A DNA stretch of 64,000 nucleotides from Piper betle (lineage: Eukaryota > Streptophyta > Magnoliopsida > Piperales > Piperaceae), in contig JAURVB010012319.1 of NCBI GenBank assembly GCA_033002965.1, positions 124,001 through 188,000 on the forward strand, in the 5' to 3' direction. The translations under genes were made by a program, and so were the position numbers. Numbering within the stretch: the first letter of the stretch is position 1; each line of letters begins with the position of its first letter. The notes under the pieces are model-generated. The model was not told the DNA's origin. It was given only the letters and a program-made list of their open reading frames with translations, and did no database searches. Shown here piece by piece: positions 11,198-23,309 of this stretch.

Positions 11198-13620
11198 CGG
11201 CTCTAATCCCAATCCGCTACTCTTAACTCAACTATTACTAGCTTTGTTTATGCTAGTGGTCTTTGAGTATAAATAATAGTTGAAAAGCCCACGACACGCA
11301 TTCATTCGGAGGATGCTTCCTACGCTTCTTCCCAATTCTTCTTTTTACCTTTTTGTCAACTGATTACATCTGGACCAGATTTCGAGACTTGATCTTGATA
11401 TGTACCTCATACAAATTGCATTAATATCATTCACTTTATGATTGTTTTCATTCGGTCTTTTTAAGCGTGATAGGACTTGAACAATTTATACAACAGTTCA
11501 ATCACAAACTAGATTGGAGTCTTGAACAGTTATACAACAGTTACACAAACGAATTTTGCACGAAATATTGAATTCATATTCGTTTTTTTTCCTTAGCACA
11601 AACAGACAAACAAAATAATGAAGAAACTCTCAACAAGCAATATCATTTGTAGAAATATATATATATATATATAAGGTTAGGCCCGCACAATCTGTGGGTT
11701 ATGACTCGCAAATTTTTTTATAATTTTATTAAAAAATAAAATTAAAAATAAAATTAAAAATATATAATATTAAAGAATAAAAAAAAATTTTTGATGAATA
11801 CCCGACAAGTATTTTTGACTATTTTTTGGTTGAAGGTGAGAAGAGAGACGTTATCTGTCCTTGTCATCTTTTGGGATGACTAACCTACCCCTTTTTGGGT
11901 CTTTCCTCAAGTTTTCAACCCGTCGGGCCATCTCCTTAAGAATCAAACCATCGTTCTGATCATGAGTCATCATAAATGCCATGACTATACTGCAGGATTG
12001 GGACATAGGCATCACATCAACCAACAGGTAACAAGAATTTGTCACAAGGCGAAGGAGCAATTAGCCCCTATACTTTCTTTTCCACAGCCCTTATACTTGA
12101 TCTTGACATTGCTGCTGTTGTGATTACATGTTTGGTATAGTTGTTTGGAGTATAAAAATTTGAAACTTCGGGCGTCCTCCATCAGCTAAACAATTTGGAG
12201 GGTAGTTACTTTGCTGTCTAAACCTCTCTCTTTACATGACCAACATCAAAGCAAGCAGTAACGGTTGACACCGCACTTGTACAATCTTCTATTTCTTTAG
12301 ACAATAATTTTTAGAGTTTGGTGATCACCAACCCATTAAAATTGACCAATATATCTTTGTTTGATTCTTTTGGTCAACGTGGCTTTGCCAACTGCAGGCG
12401 TGAGAGAGACGAGGTGCCGAGGAGAAGACATAAAATTATGGTTTTTGTTTTGTTTTGTTTTTTTAAAATTTTTTTGGGTTTTTTTTTTGTTTGTTGTTGT
12501 TGGTTGAGGGAATTGATGAAGGATTTTGAAAGAAGATGATGACACGGAAAGTTATCTTACTTGTTAGTATGCCAACTAGGAGTGGTGACTATTAACAGGG
12601 AAAACTAATTAATGGTACTAGTGATAGTATTATCCCATCATTTTTTGTTTTTTTAATAATTAATGACACAAAAATAAGTGACCTAACAAGTTCATACTTA
12701 GTTAGGTCAAGCCCGAGATAGATTTTTAGGTTATAAAGTTAAGACATAGTTTAATATCATAGAGTATAGTCGACATGGGGTCGACTCAAAGTCATTTATA
12801 TTAAATGTTTAATTACATAAATAAACAGTTATGTGAAATTAGTATATATTATTCTTTTGATATTTTAAACTAATAAATATATAATTTAAATTATATAAAA
12901 ATATTAATATAGCTAATATAAAAAAGATGATAATATACTTTGTAACTTTTATAACAAGTGTAAAATCAGTCGCTATGGTATCATCCATGAGTTTGACTCA
13001 ACAGCCTACGAAGGCGAGTCCAGTAGAAGAGTTTTTGAAGTTAAAAAACGTTTTAAAATTATTGTCTACTGGTATAATCAAACCATAGTTGATTTGCTTG
13101 AACAATATCATTGTGTACTACAAAAATCTTGTACAATAAGGAAAGTGCAGAATGTGGATCCGGGATGATGAATCCAAACCGGAGCTTTATATTTGCAGAC
13201 AATTTTAGCCCGGGAGGAGCTTCGCATGATTACTTGATTTTCACAACTCAACCTTAAAATATGGTTGATTTTACTAAAAAAACACGAAGAAAGAGATTCG
13301 GGTAAGCACCTGCACCGACGTGAGTTGACCTTGACCCTCACCAACATTGTCTTTGTCTATATATTTCCCTGGAATTCTAAACCAATAACATGGTTGTTCT
13401 TTTTCTCATTTTCGTCGTTAAATGTTATTGAGGTTATTTTTACGACTGGTTGGGATCTTGCCACCTAAAACTATAATTGGGCGGAAGCCAAAAAGCCAAT
13501 AACGTCTAAAATCAAATTAAACCAAAATCTTAGGTTAGTTTTATTTAGTTTACAGCACAACTATAGAGTATTTCCAAAGGATTGTCGTACTTTGGTTTTG
13601 GTTCGAAATGTATATATTTT
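11198..13620. other. Non-coding stretch; 4TM upstream flank, then AT-rich DNA
   Basis: 11198-11400 is the upstream flank of 4TM copy 1 and resembles the flanks at 28671, 32113 and 56253 (TTTTTGTCAACTGATTACAT, GAGACTTGATCTTGAT). Beyond it there is a (TA)n run at 11655-11672, a short minus-strand ORF (11851-12060) without motifs, a T-rich tract at 12440-12500 and otherwise AT-rich DNA. No gene is supported. Confidence 0.5.
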
Positions 13621-13623
13621 GGT

Positions 13624-13866
13624 TCAGAAACTAAAAATCAAACTTATTTTGAAAAAATAAAAAAACACTGACAACCCCTTTTCCCTCTTTGCCTGCTCCA
13701 CTGCCAAAACCATCCCTTCCAACCTTCTCTTCTCCCTCTCTAACACTGCCGGCTGCTGCAAAGTCTCCACCTCCTCCACTGCCTGACCATGCAATGCCTT
13801 GAAATCCAAAGCCTTAACCCCCAATCCTTCGGCCTCCACATGACTCTCCTTAGCATTCATCACCAT
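13624..13866 (-). CDS. Hypothetical short ORF, charged helical
   Basis: An 80-codon minus-strand frame begins MVMNAKESHVEAEGLGVKAL and continues with a Glu/Lys/Arg-rich helical stretch (QPAVLEREKRRLEGMVLAVE), ending in a Phe-rich run encoded by AT-rich DNA. The first 62 residues have a gene-like composition and could be a coiled-coil exon; the end does not. No family recognised, no splice sites assigned. Confidence 0.25.
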   Translation of the reverse strand: MVMNAKESHVEAEGLGVKALDFKALHGQAVEEVETLQQPAVLEREKRRLEGMVLAVEQAKREKGLSVFFYFFKISLIFSF

Positions 13867-13968
13867 AATCGACTTTTATAGTGCAAAGCCAATGGACAAA
13901 TCTATCTCTGTTATCATGTTCCCGTTGTTAGAAAAATTTAACACAGCAGAGATTGGAATTTGCATACC

Positions 13969-14486
13969 TGATTGAAAAAGATAAACTAAAAATTATTTGC
14001 ACGAAAGAACTTGTTAGTGTTGAGTCCAAGGCACGCCATAATACTTTCTTCAATACAAGATTACAGCCCTGTACTCTAGATCATTCTCTAGTAACTCACA
14101 TCCAAGATAAAATAGATTATTCTCCTTGAGAGTGCAGCAATAAGGAAAGTCTTCAATTTCTTATTACACTGCATGATCAAATCAAAACTCTATTTGAAAA
14201 TCATGTGTTTCTTCTAAAAACTCAATCCAAATGACCGGAGACAGAGTGAGGAATAAGGAAACTCAAAAAGTGCGTAAAAAGCCTTCCTTTTCCTGGGAAA
14301 GGATGGTTTATAAAAAGAAAACCACTGAAAAAACACAACCCAAACGAAAGGGTGCATCGACAGCCTGTGCACCAGTTTTTAGGAAATCTGGACGCTTATA
14401 GCGCCCTCGCGCTGGGTGAAAAACCCAACGCCAAGGGGCTCAAAAACAGCGCCGCAGTGATGGTTTTTAAAAACACAATTTCAACA
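13969..14486 (-). mobile_element. Copia-type LTR, copy 1
   Basis: Read on the minus strand this 518-base block begins TGTTGAAATTGTG and ends TTCAATCA. It is preceded by AAGCAAGTGGGGAT, which looks like the polypurine tract next to a copia 3' LTR. Related copies lie at 23310-23686 and 33776-34267, preceded by TTCAAGTGGG. Flanking pentamers ATACC and ATCCC match at four of five positions, so a solo LTR is possible. No coding region of the element was found next to it. Confidence 0.55.
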
Positions 14487-16123
14487 ATCCCCACTTGCTT
14501 TTAAAAACGGACAAAGAAACAACTCAAGAAAAAATGATCTCATGCAATTTTTTTAGAGTAAGTATCTTGCAATTTGAACTTACTCCTAATTTGACAAATT
14601 ATATCTCAACAAATAGAAGCAGACCAAGTCTTTGAACTTCATACCTTTAAGTTAAGAATTTGCATGTCTAACAAAAAATCACAAGTATGATAAAAATTAA
14701 AGGATGTGGTGGTGTTATTACGGTCATGCACTAAGTATCTTGTTTTAATGAATGCTTTTCATTTAGAAAATTGGTCATAACTCCGTCAATAATCGATCTC
14801 ATTATTACATTCATATAGTTAAAAGTTTCCAAGCATATTCTGCAAGACAGTATGCCGTCTAAATAAACCTCAACTCTTATGAAGACAATTAAGTCAACCT
14901 AATTGTAGTTTAGTTTTGATCACTGTTATCATAGAAATGGTTTATATGAATTAAATTTATATCGCTCCTCCCATCACCCATTAGCTTGTTTTATGTTGTT
15001 CAAATAGATCTTAAATCTTACGAAGACAATTACGTCAACTGATATGTAGTTTTGACCACCCTCATAATAGAAATGACTTATAAAAACGAAATTTATAGTG
15101 CTCCTCTCATCACTCATTAACTTATTTGTACCCATTGAATCCACTCATGGGATCTCTACTTGTTAGATTAGGTTGCCACTAATAGTGATTACGTATTGGC
15201 TTTAAGCCCATTTGCTTCGATGACTTTGGATTCTTGGGATAATCCTCAAAGAAAAAAATTGATCAATTATAATTTAGATAAATTTCACAAATTTTGAAAT
15301 TATACCAGCTGAATTTAATTATTTTCCTTAAGATTTATGTTGTGATGTTTAATGCACTTTAACATACGAGATCTCCAAATTCTCATTATCACGATTTTCT
15401 CAATAGCATAAATTGGCTTCTCAAGAAATGGATGATTGCTTCTCCCTAAGTCCTTGCTAAATGCCAACTAATTGCATCCATTATACAATCATGCCTTCAT
15501 ATTAGACACATTCATCAAAATTTGATAAATTTATTTGACAAATTTATACACTACTATTCCTGCCACACAAAATACTCAAAAAGTAATTTGTGCTTCATTT
15601 TATCAATATCTTTAATTTATTAGAATCACTATACTCCCCAAGTAGTTATATAATGCTTCTATTGACGAAACTAATATTCCAACAACTATTCAAATATGAA
15701 AAACTTTCTCAAATATCCTCCAATGAGTAATTCCCCATCATTCACTTAATATAAAACTAAAATTAGATGAGTTACACTTTATTGTTTTTAAACTTAAGTC
15801 AAAGTAACTATTGTCCACAATACTGCAAATATAAATACAATCTTGCAAGATGTAATAATAATTCTAAAATTCAATATCATATTCATAAGATTAAGATTGT
15901 CTCTCATTAAGTACTCTTAAACACCTTTTAATCTTAAAAAATTGAATTTTACTACCAAATATTTATATATTATCCCGACCATAAAATAATATCACATATG
16001 AATCCTTGGACTTTATCACTATAGTCTCTATTTGAATTATAAAAGTTGCGTATATTTGATTCATTAAAATCTCAAGAATCTCACACCAATGTTTATGCTA
16101 ATATAAAGAGTACATTAATGTAG
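14487..16123. other. AT-rich stretch with a degenerate tandem duplication
   Basis: No gene is recognisable. Two units of about 140 bases, 14862-14995 and 15008-15125, share GAAGACAATTA.GTCAAC, CATAGAAATG / AATAGAAATG and GCTCCTC.CATCAC.CATTA, an old tandem duplication. Confidence 0.5.
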
Positions 16124-16400
16124 TTTGCTTTTCGGTGAATAATGGCCAACGTGCTTGGCCTGCTTGATTTTTGGGGGTTTGTTGATAATGGCTTATATTA
16201 AGCCTAGTATTTAGGGAGTTTAGTGTAAACAGATGAATATAAATAAATCAGTAGTTATTGAATAAGGGACATTAAGATCCCACTAAACTCTAGTCTCTCT
16301 CAATCTTCAATCTTCAATTTTCATCGCCTACGCCTCCCAAGTTTCTTCTGTCATTAACTCTCAACTTCATCCATACTCCTTCCCTTCTCCGACTACTTTA

Positions 16401-16408
16401 TTTCCTTT
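16401..16408. repeat. hAT target-site duplication, left copy (decayed)
   Basis: TTTCCTTT here and ATCCCTAC at 18048-18055 flank the hAT element. The uninterrupted paralogue at 38781-38788 reads TTTCCTAC, so each copy differs from the presumed target at two positions. Confidence 0.55.
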
Positions 16409-18047
16409 CAGGGGTGGGCGCGGATGTCCGAATTACCAAGTTCGACCGAAGTCCGAAGCATGTTCACCCAAAATTGACCGACTGAATTTGACCGAATAAA
16501 AACAAACTAAACATGGACATTTTTTGTCCGACTGAATGACCGATCGAGTGTCTGATACTTTATATCAATAATATAATGCCTTCAATATATGTGCCGATAA
16601 TATTAAGTTCTATGAAAATTTCAAATCATGATATACATTAAAATTAATTATGTTTATAGATAAAATTGATATTTAATATCTAAAATAACTCAAAATGACT
16701 TACATAGAAAAAAGATAAAAATCATCCTAATATTTTGGAATTTAGAACACTTTTCAATGATCATACCAAACCACTTACTATATAATCAAAATGCACTCAA
16801 TTAGTATCATAGTTTACTAAATTTTCAAAATTTAGCTCGTATACATTTCCAAGTCAAACAAAAGATAATCAATGTGTAGAAGTTTTAAATTAATCTTTGA
16901 CATCAAAATGTAATCAAATATTACATATATTTTAAAGACAAAATATTTTATTAATTGATTTTGCATCCAATGCAGCTCACCTACATGAAAAAATATATAA
17001 AACTGTTAATTACTTGTAGAAATATTTTACAAATATTAGAAAAGTAGAAAGTAAATATAACATTCTCACATGTTCATTATAGACACAATCATAAATATTT
17101 TCTCATTATTCAATATTTATTGTTCCAAATAAATTTGATGATGAACTTATTTGTTTCTCTATAAATAAAAAATATAGTAGCAAGAGAAATATATATGTTA
17201 AAAAATATATCAAAAATAAAAATGCATATGCATAAAATATGAATTACTTTCATATTCATTCTTCAACAAATTTTGGGCATATATTAAAGCTTCAAATGTT
17301 TTTGGATTTAAACTATTTCTAGTTGAGCTAACTATTTATTCTCCAATACTAAATGTCGGTTTGAAGAAGATAGTTGATATAGGAATGACTAAAATATCTT
17401 CATCATTTTTTTCTAAAATAGGATATTTTACTATATTCAATCTCCACTATGATAATATATCAAATTGCTCATTTACTCCATCTACAAAAGAAATAATTGG
17501 TTCATCTAAATAATTCTTCGAATCAGTTCGTATTGGCTCTTTTATGAACATTTCAAAATCAACCTTAATCTTTCGATTCTCCTACTTAAGCCTCAAATAG
17601 GATGAATAATTAATGAACTTTTAATTCCATATAGAAGGCTTGATTTAACACACATCAAGCCATGATTTCACATTAATCTTATTTTTTAAACTTTCTAATT
17701 GTAATATAATATTTTTTTTATTCAAATATTTTTTTAAAAGAAATTTTTAATTTTTATGCTAATTGACATGAGAGAAACTAAGAAAAATATAAAGGATAAT
17801 GATTATATAAATGAGATATATAGCTGTTTGTGAGAAAAAAATATTTATATTGAAAAAAATAATTAGATAATAAAATAAATATTAGATGAAAATAATTTCC
17901 TATATTGACCAAATTTTGACCGTGTCCGACTGTAGCCAACTTAACCCAAAAATTTTAACCGTAGACGACCAACTTTTTGTCCGAGGTTAAGTAGACGGAC
18001 TTAGATAATGCCTTGCCCAATGTCTGACCAACCGACGCCCACCCCTG
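16409..18047. mobile_element. hAT DNA transposon, 1639 bases, inactive
   Basis: The element has perfect 12-base terminal inverted repeats, CAGGGGTGGGCG and CGCCCACCCCTG. Subterminal GTCCGA/CCGACTG motifs occur in both orientations near each end (16420-16550, 17915-18030), as in many hAT elements. Degraded 8-base target duplications flank it, and an empty paralogous site exists at about 38780. Its interior is AT-rich and keeps only the C-terminal part of a transposase on the minus strand (separate entry). Confidence 0.88.
17255..17540 (-). pseudogene. hAT transposase C-terminal dimerisation domain remnant
   Basis: The minus strand reads KNYLDEPIISFVDGVNEQFD, then (past a stop) WRLNIVKYPILEKNDEDILV, then IPISTIFFKPTFSIGE, a stop, and IVSSTRNSLNPKTFEALIYA followed by QNLL. 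This follows the order of the hAT C-terminal domain: the LDEP.. and FDIL.WW(K/R)LN motifs, YPIL, IP.ST....FS.G and R..L.P.T.EAL...Q.WL. At least two stops interrupt it, and the catalytic part upstream is gone, so the element could move only with help from another transposase, if at all. Confidence 0.85.
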
Positions 18048-18077
18048 ATCCCTACTACCGTTGCCAGGCGCATATCA

Positions 18078-18455
18078 TTTTGTTTACAAAGGTATGGTTT
18101 GATTAGCCACGGGAATTAAAAGGATTTAAGTGATTTAGTTAACTAAATAGGTATGGTTACACAAAAAACCGATGTACATGGATTAAGGTGGTAAGGTTAA
18201 GCTTAATTAACCATGCATGGTTACATTAACAATACTTGTGGTTTAGTTAACCATAATAATGGCTTTTAATAATGATGTGATGGTTGTCTGCAACTACATT
18301 TTTTTTATTTTCATCAATTTTTGAAAGGTTGAACTCAACAATCCGTTACTTCATTGAACTTTCATTTAATGATATTAATAGTAGTAATAGTAATAATAAT
18401 AATAATATTAGTAATGGTAATAATAATAATAATAATAATAGTAATAGTAGTAGTA

Positions 18456-18497
<42 letters not shown>

Positions 18498-18620
18498 TCG
18501 AGGCCTAGCTAGGGTAGTTTTCTTTATTATAGTCTTTTTATGCCTTATGTTAGGCATTTAAGAATTATTTTAAAAAGGATATTTTTAATATTTCATAACT
18601 AAATCCTCTTTTCTTGGACA
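18078..18620. repeat. Duplicated block X, copy 1, with AAT-type microsatellite (18375-18497)
   Basis: The block starts TTTTGTTTACAAAGGTATGG and contains TTAACCATGCATGGTTA, a long (AAT/AGT)n tract and GCATTTAAGAATTATTTTAA. It recurs at 38813-39300 and in part at 29100-29340. The 74-codon poly-Asn frame through the microsatellite is a by-product. Confidence 0.8.
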
Positions 18621-18699
18621 CCATTTAAGAATTATTTTAAAAAGGCATCTATGATTAGATCTAGATATTTGATCTTGTTTATAGATAAAAGATTAAATT

Positions 18700-19440
18700 T
18701 ATCATGGGATAGAATAACATTTGTTTATCTCTTTAGGGTTATTTACATGTGAGATAAAGATATACTCATATGTCTTAAGTAATTATTAAAGGAAAAAATT
18801 AAAGTATCATTTTGTATATACAATTTCACAGAAATATAGAAGTTGGGTGTAAGTGATAAAGTTATTGTTAATCAACAGATTTTCACGAATAATTAATTCT
18901 CGTGGTGAATGATTTAAATGTGTAATTCATAGATAGAAGTTATAACTTAAATCATATAGAACATTAGGTAAAATTGAAAATCTTAAGTTTATCGTCTTGG
19001 AGTTAATATTTAAGTTTAATATTGCATGTGAAATTAGTTGAGTCTTAGTCCGTAATTTAATCACTCTTTGAATTTATTTTCATTTACGTGTAATTAATTA
19101 AATTAGTTTTTATAATTAAGAACTTCTAATACTAATTCCTCGTGGGATGATACTTTATTATAACTTTTATTACTTAATTCGGTACGTACACTTGCGTTAT
19201 AATATTCACATCAAGTTTTTGGTGTCATTGTCGGAGAATTAAACAAGAAATTGATTTTATTGAAATTAGTTTGATTGGATTGCTTAAAATTTTCTCAACC
19301 CTTTCTAAGTTTTAATTTTTGTATCTTTACTATTTAATCAAGTATTGCTTAATACATGCAAGGAGAAGGTACCCAGGTTCTAGAGCCATATAATCCAGAG
19401 ATTGAGATAACTTGTCGGCGACTATGCTAAGAAGTTAGAG
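18700..19440 (+). mobile_element. Ty3-gypsy 5' LTR end, tRNA-Asp-type primer site and gag start
   Basis: At 19220-19236 TGGTGTCATTGTCGGAG is a mutated version of the tRNA-Asp primer-binding site TGGCGCCGTTGCCGGGG found in Athila/Tat-type plant gypsy elements. Upstream, CTCGTGGGATGATACTTTAT and the text up to ACATCA resemble the U5 end of such LTRs. Downstream, an ATG at 19358 opens MQGEGTQVLEPYNPEIEITC, similar to gag starts with EPY.PEIE, before decay. The left LTR boundary is not defined. Confidence 0.55.
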
Positions 19441-19834
19441 TTCGGAGAGCAATGGAAGCGAAGCTTGAGAATTGTCTCCCGAGCTAGGAGCAATTCATCC
19501 ACCTCAACATCAGCTGCAAGTTTGGGTGTGATTAAAGTCTTAGGAGGTGTAATGTCATATACTACTTGCCAGTTGAGGAGTTAGGATTGGAGTTGTGCCA
19601 ATATTCTGCCGAAGACACACTATCTTACGCAGGTGGTAGGTCGCTCACCGGCAAAGCATCAGAGTTAATTCTCCAAGGAACGAGTTCACCACCTCAGATT
19701 GAACAAAGAAGACCAACAATAAAATCCATTGAAACAGCTTCCCAAATTTTGTTCGGTATTGGCAATGGCTGCAGTAAGCTGGAGGGCTTTAAATTGCCTG
19801 TCTTCATTGTTTGACAAACCTTGCATTGCTAGAC
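19441..19834 (-). mobile_element. Chromovirus integrase fragment (inverted), left part
   Basis: The reverse complement matches 25425-25800: the integrase region around the conserved QTMKTD..KPSGLLQPL and MDLIVGL text, then an internal deletion, then the region ending NVEVDE.LLARETILKL. It is cut at 19834 by the solo LTR and continues at 22686-22735. A minus-of-this (plus-strand) ORF at 19566-19814 is an antisense shadow. Confidence 0.75.
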
Positions 19835-22685
19835 TGTAACACCCCGTTTCGGCTCACCCGTGAACCGACCCGGAAATGTCACCGGCGACCGAACCGTTCG
19901 CTAATCTACTGGGTTCGGTTAAGCCGTCCAGGATCTACTCTCGGCATTTTAAGATGGAAATGCAAACATGAGATGCATGAATGGGAACAATTGGGTTCTA
20001 ACGCAGTCCTACATGCATGCTATGATGTACAAGCAAAGACAAAACAAAACAATAAATAAGAAACCAAAATAAAATATATACTATTTTATAACAAATACGA
20101 GTAACACATACTAATCTACCATGACATTCAACCATTATCTCATTCATTTTTACCCGAGCCGAGTCTGAACTCCAAGACTCACTACTCATTCATATTTATC
20201 TGTTCATTTCATATCAAGTAATTCATCCAAACAAACACATCATAATAATCATTCACATAGCAATAAACACACCATCATTATACATTACACGCGGCAGGTA
20301 CATGTGTGCGCGGTTCCGTGCTGCTCCTCCGCAGTCCCGACAGCTTTCATCGCTCGCATTCCTCACCTACATATATATAGAAAAACCGTCAGTAACGAGT
20401 GTTACCGGCCCGGAAAATAACTAATATCAATCTGGCACAGGAGAGCAAACTCTCCTGTTGAATCAAAACCGTATACTTCCTCAAGAACTCTCATCAGGGC
20501 ACATACGGGAGCCGTCGCCGTCGGCCGTCGCCTCGGGTCGACAGCGTCCCCCTTTCTTTCTCATTCTCATACCTTGGCCATTTCTCTATCGCTTCTCGCA
20601 TCAAATTTCATTCCTTACCGCCCTCTGCACCTTCCATATTACTCCTGGCCTTGAGCACAAAGGCCGAGCACTCTCAGGCAGTCGCCTTCAGTACCCTTTG
20701 AAACCACAAGTCTAGACATGCGCTGCAATGCAGTACCCGTAAACCTCCACACTTCTCCGGGTTTGAGGAACTCAAAGGTGGAGTTGTCCGGATCCTTCGG
20801 GAACGAAGTGGGTTCTCCCCAGCTCCAGAGCCCGCTCTTCCGGGCACACGCCCTATCTGAAGACGTGGCCGCAAGTAACCCTCATTCCATCTCTCACCGA
20901 AAACGCGAAAACTATATATATATAGGCCTGGGTTGGGATTTATACAATAGGCCCGAAGGCAACTTGAGCTGGATCTGAAGTTCGAAAACAAACTCGAGGG
21001 ATCTCATCCTCGAGGGTTATTAATCCGAAAAAAGAACCATTGGCTAAATGGCCCGAGTTAAGTGGGATCCGATAAAACGCCACTTAACTCGTCCTGCACA
21101 TGATAAATCAAATATACAATAGAGTAGCGTAAAACAGAGAACGAGTCCTAAACGGACCTGGTAGAAGCTCCAAACGGGTCCACGCGCCTAGGCGGCGAGC
21201 TCCTACACCGTACCTACACAATCAAGCTAAAAACTAACGCCCGCATGATGAATCACACATCCTATAGCATGCACACACAATCAACACAATCACGCATCAA
21301 TCAACACACATCAACTTATATCAATTCTAGCAAGTCTACTTAAGTTAGTTTGCATTAGATCATGATTATTACTTAATAACCCTAATTAGTTTCATAACTT
21401 CTATTTTTAACACCACACAATTCAATAAATTTCATATTTTATTCTAAATCAAATCTACATTTATATATATTATTATAACACACAATTCATCAATCCTAGC
21501 ATGCAATTCTAATAATCAATACTTTCAAATAATTAAGTTAAAATAAATTATACCTCGCGTCGTCGAAAATCGGCGACGGCTAGGGTTTCCGTTTCGTGGC
21601 TCGAAACTCGAATGCGGCACCTAGCGGCGTCCGAAGTCCGATCAGATTGGACCGGGTGCGTTCGGCGGATGATCCGGCGAATTTCCCACGAATCCAATTT
21701 CCGGCGGTTCCGGCGGTTTTCCGGCGAGTGTCGGCGGTTTTCCGGCGGATTCCGACGGTTTTCCGGCGATGATTTGGGACGGGGCAATCAGGGGTCTATC
21801 GGCACCAGCTCGACGAGCTTGGTCCGATGGTGGTGTCAAACAAGGTAACCGAGGCGGCGATGGCCGTCGGCGGCGGCGTCGAATGGGCGGCGGCGGCGTT
21901 CTCCGATCGGGGCTCCGGCCGGCCTCGACGACGGTCGGGATGGTGGGGGAAACGTCGGCGACGGCGAGGGGTGGTCGTCGGGGTCACAGCGGCGGCGGAG
22001 CGGCACGGACGGCGGCGAATCGACGTGGTCGGCGTCGCGGCTTGTGGGGCGATTCCGGCGTCGTGGCGGCGCGACGGTGGCCGGGGTTGGTCGGGGCGGC
22101 ACGGCGACGACACGGCGGGGCGGGGCGGCGTCGATCGGCGGCAGCACGGCGTCGGCAGCGGCGGCGGCAGCAACGAGAATGAGGGGCGGCGAGGGTTTGG
22201 GTGAGAATGGTCGGAGGAAGAAGAAGTAGCGTGCGATGGCATTTTTGTAAATTAAACTTGACTCGACTCCGACTCGAGTCAATAATAATAACTATCTCCT
22301 AATAAATCCTAAAAAATCCAAAAAATTGGGAAAAATCCCGTAAAATCAAACGAACACAGCATCATCCAAATGATATGCTCTATAACTAATAACCCACCCA
22401 AACTCACCTATATCGCGTCCTAATTCGTCATTCGGCCCTAAAAATATTCTACGATCAAATAAAAATAACAATCAATACTGCATACCTTCACATACTTGAT
22501 AACCCATTTTTCATCATCTTTCAGGCGTTATCATCGTACATTTGAGCATACATGACCCTCATCGCTCATAACTCACAGCTGGCCTCAACTCAGCTCGCGG
22601 TCCATGAAGCTGACTCGACTCGAACCGACGGTTGAACAGACTGGTTCACTCCCGTAAAACTCTGACTCGAGTCACGGGTTTTACA
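19835..22685. mobile_element. Solo LTR, 2851 bases, target duplication TAGAC
   Basis: The element begins TGTAACACCCCG and ends CGGGTTTTACA, i.e. TG...CA with short imperfect inverted ends. It is flanked on both sides by TAGAC (19830-19834 and 22686-22690). The interrupted sequence is a gypsy integrase fragment that is continuous at 25390-25440, so the boundaries are firm. Inside are CTATATATATATAGG (near 20915), a palindrome-like CTCGAGGGATCTCATCCTCG (near 20993), and a GC-rich part (21550-22230) that produces many overlapping ORFs on both strands, which I do not regard as genes. No internal retroviral-type region is present. Related LTRs lie at 41269-42819 and 42820-45126, with a fragment at 2215-2460. 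Confidence 0.85.
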
Positions 22686-22735
22686 TAGACATAGTCCCTT
22701 ACAAACAGGCGCTGATCCGACCAATAGAAATCACA
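22686..22735 (-). mobile_element. Chromovirus integrase fragment (inverted), right part
   Basis: Starts with the second TAGAC copy and continues CATAGTCCCTTACAAACAGG and CGCTGATCCGACCAATAG, the reverse complement of the integrase text at 25370-25410. It completes the fragment interrupted by the solo LTR. Confidence 0.75.
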
Positions 22736-23309
22736 TATAATCTTAGGGGAGAAGGTAAATTATGTAACGTCATTACATTAAGAAGCGGCAAGGAATTAGA
22801 AAATCCTCACAATCAAAAGACGCTACTTTCGATGGCTAATCAAGGAGGTTGAACGAGATGAAGAAAACAAGGATGGATGAGTAGAAGCCCTACCACCTAA
22901 AGATTCATTTGATCGACATAACTACTCCTCAAGAGTTCTATATCCTCAAAGACTACATAAAAGTAAAAAAGATAACAAATTTCACCAATTTTTAGATGTG
23001 TTTAAGAAGCTTTCTATAAATATATTTTTCCACACATAAAAAAATAACTCGTGAGTATTTTTAAGCCAAAATCATATCATACAATGTGCTTAACAAATAT
23101 AAAATCTTTGATCACCATTTTGAATAAAATATTTTCAATTAATATACTTCTTAGAAAAAAGCCATAAAAGAAATAAAATTTCTCCCAAATAATTGGAATT
23201 ATCAAACTCAAAATCATATAATCATGCACTTATTGACTTGAATCATAAAAAATTGTTGATTAAAGAATAAAATAATTTAATACAACCCATAAAAACAAAG
23301 TTACAAACC
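22736..23309. other. Spacer with a possible gypsy gag scrap
   Basis: At about 22965-23030 the plus strand reads KFHQFLDVFKKLSINI, similar to the gag text KF..FL..FKKLHINIPF of Athila-type gypsy elements. The surrounding frames are broken. The rest of the stretch holds nothing recognisable. Confidence 0.4.

Larger units (their letters stand above)
16124..18077 (+). mobile_element. Chromovirus LTR fragment split by a hAT insertion
   Basis: 16124-16408 plus 18048-18077 together match the distal part of the LTR at 38450-38812 (AATGGCCAACGTGCTTGGCC, GATCCCACTAAACTCTA, TACGCCTCCCAAGTTTCTTC, ending GGCGCATATCA). The proximal part of this LTR is missing. It is interrupted at 16409-18047 by a hAT element. 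DNA to the right (18078 onward) also matches DNA right of the second LTR, so the two loci were copied together rather than by separate transposition. Confidence 0.75.

Noticed and set aside
18284..18508. 74-codon ORF with a poly-Asn/Ser tail
   Set aside because: The tail is the translated AAT/AGT microsatellite; the other copies of the block at 29100 and 38813 do not keep the frame.
21548..22282. Several 60-148-codon ORFs on both strands
   Set aside because: They lie in the GC-rich part of the solo LTR, where stop codons are rare; six frames overlap and none shows a motif.
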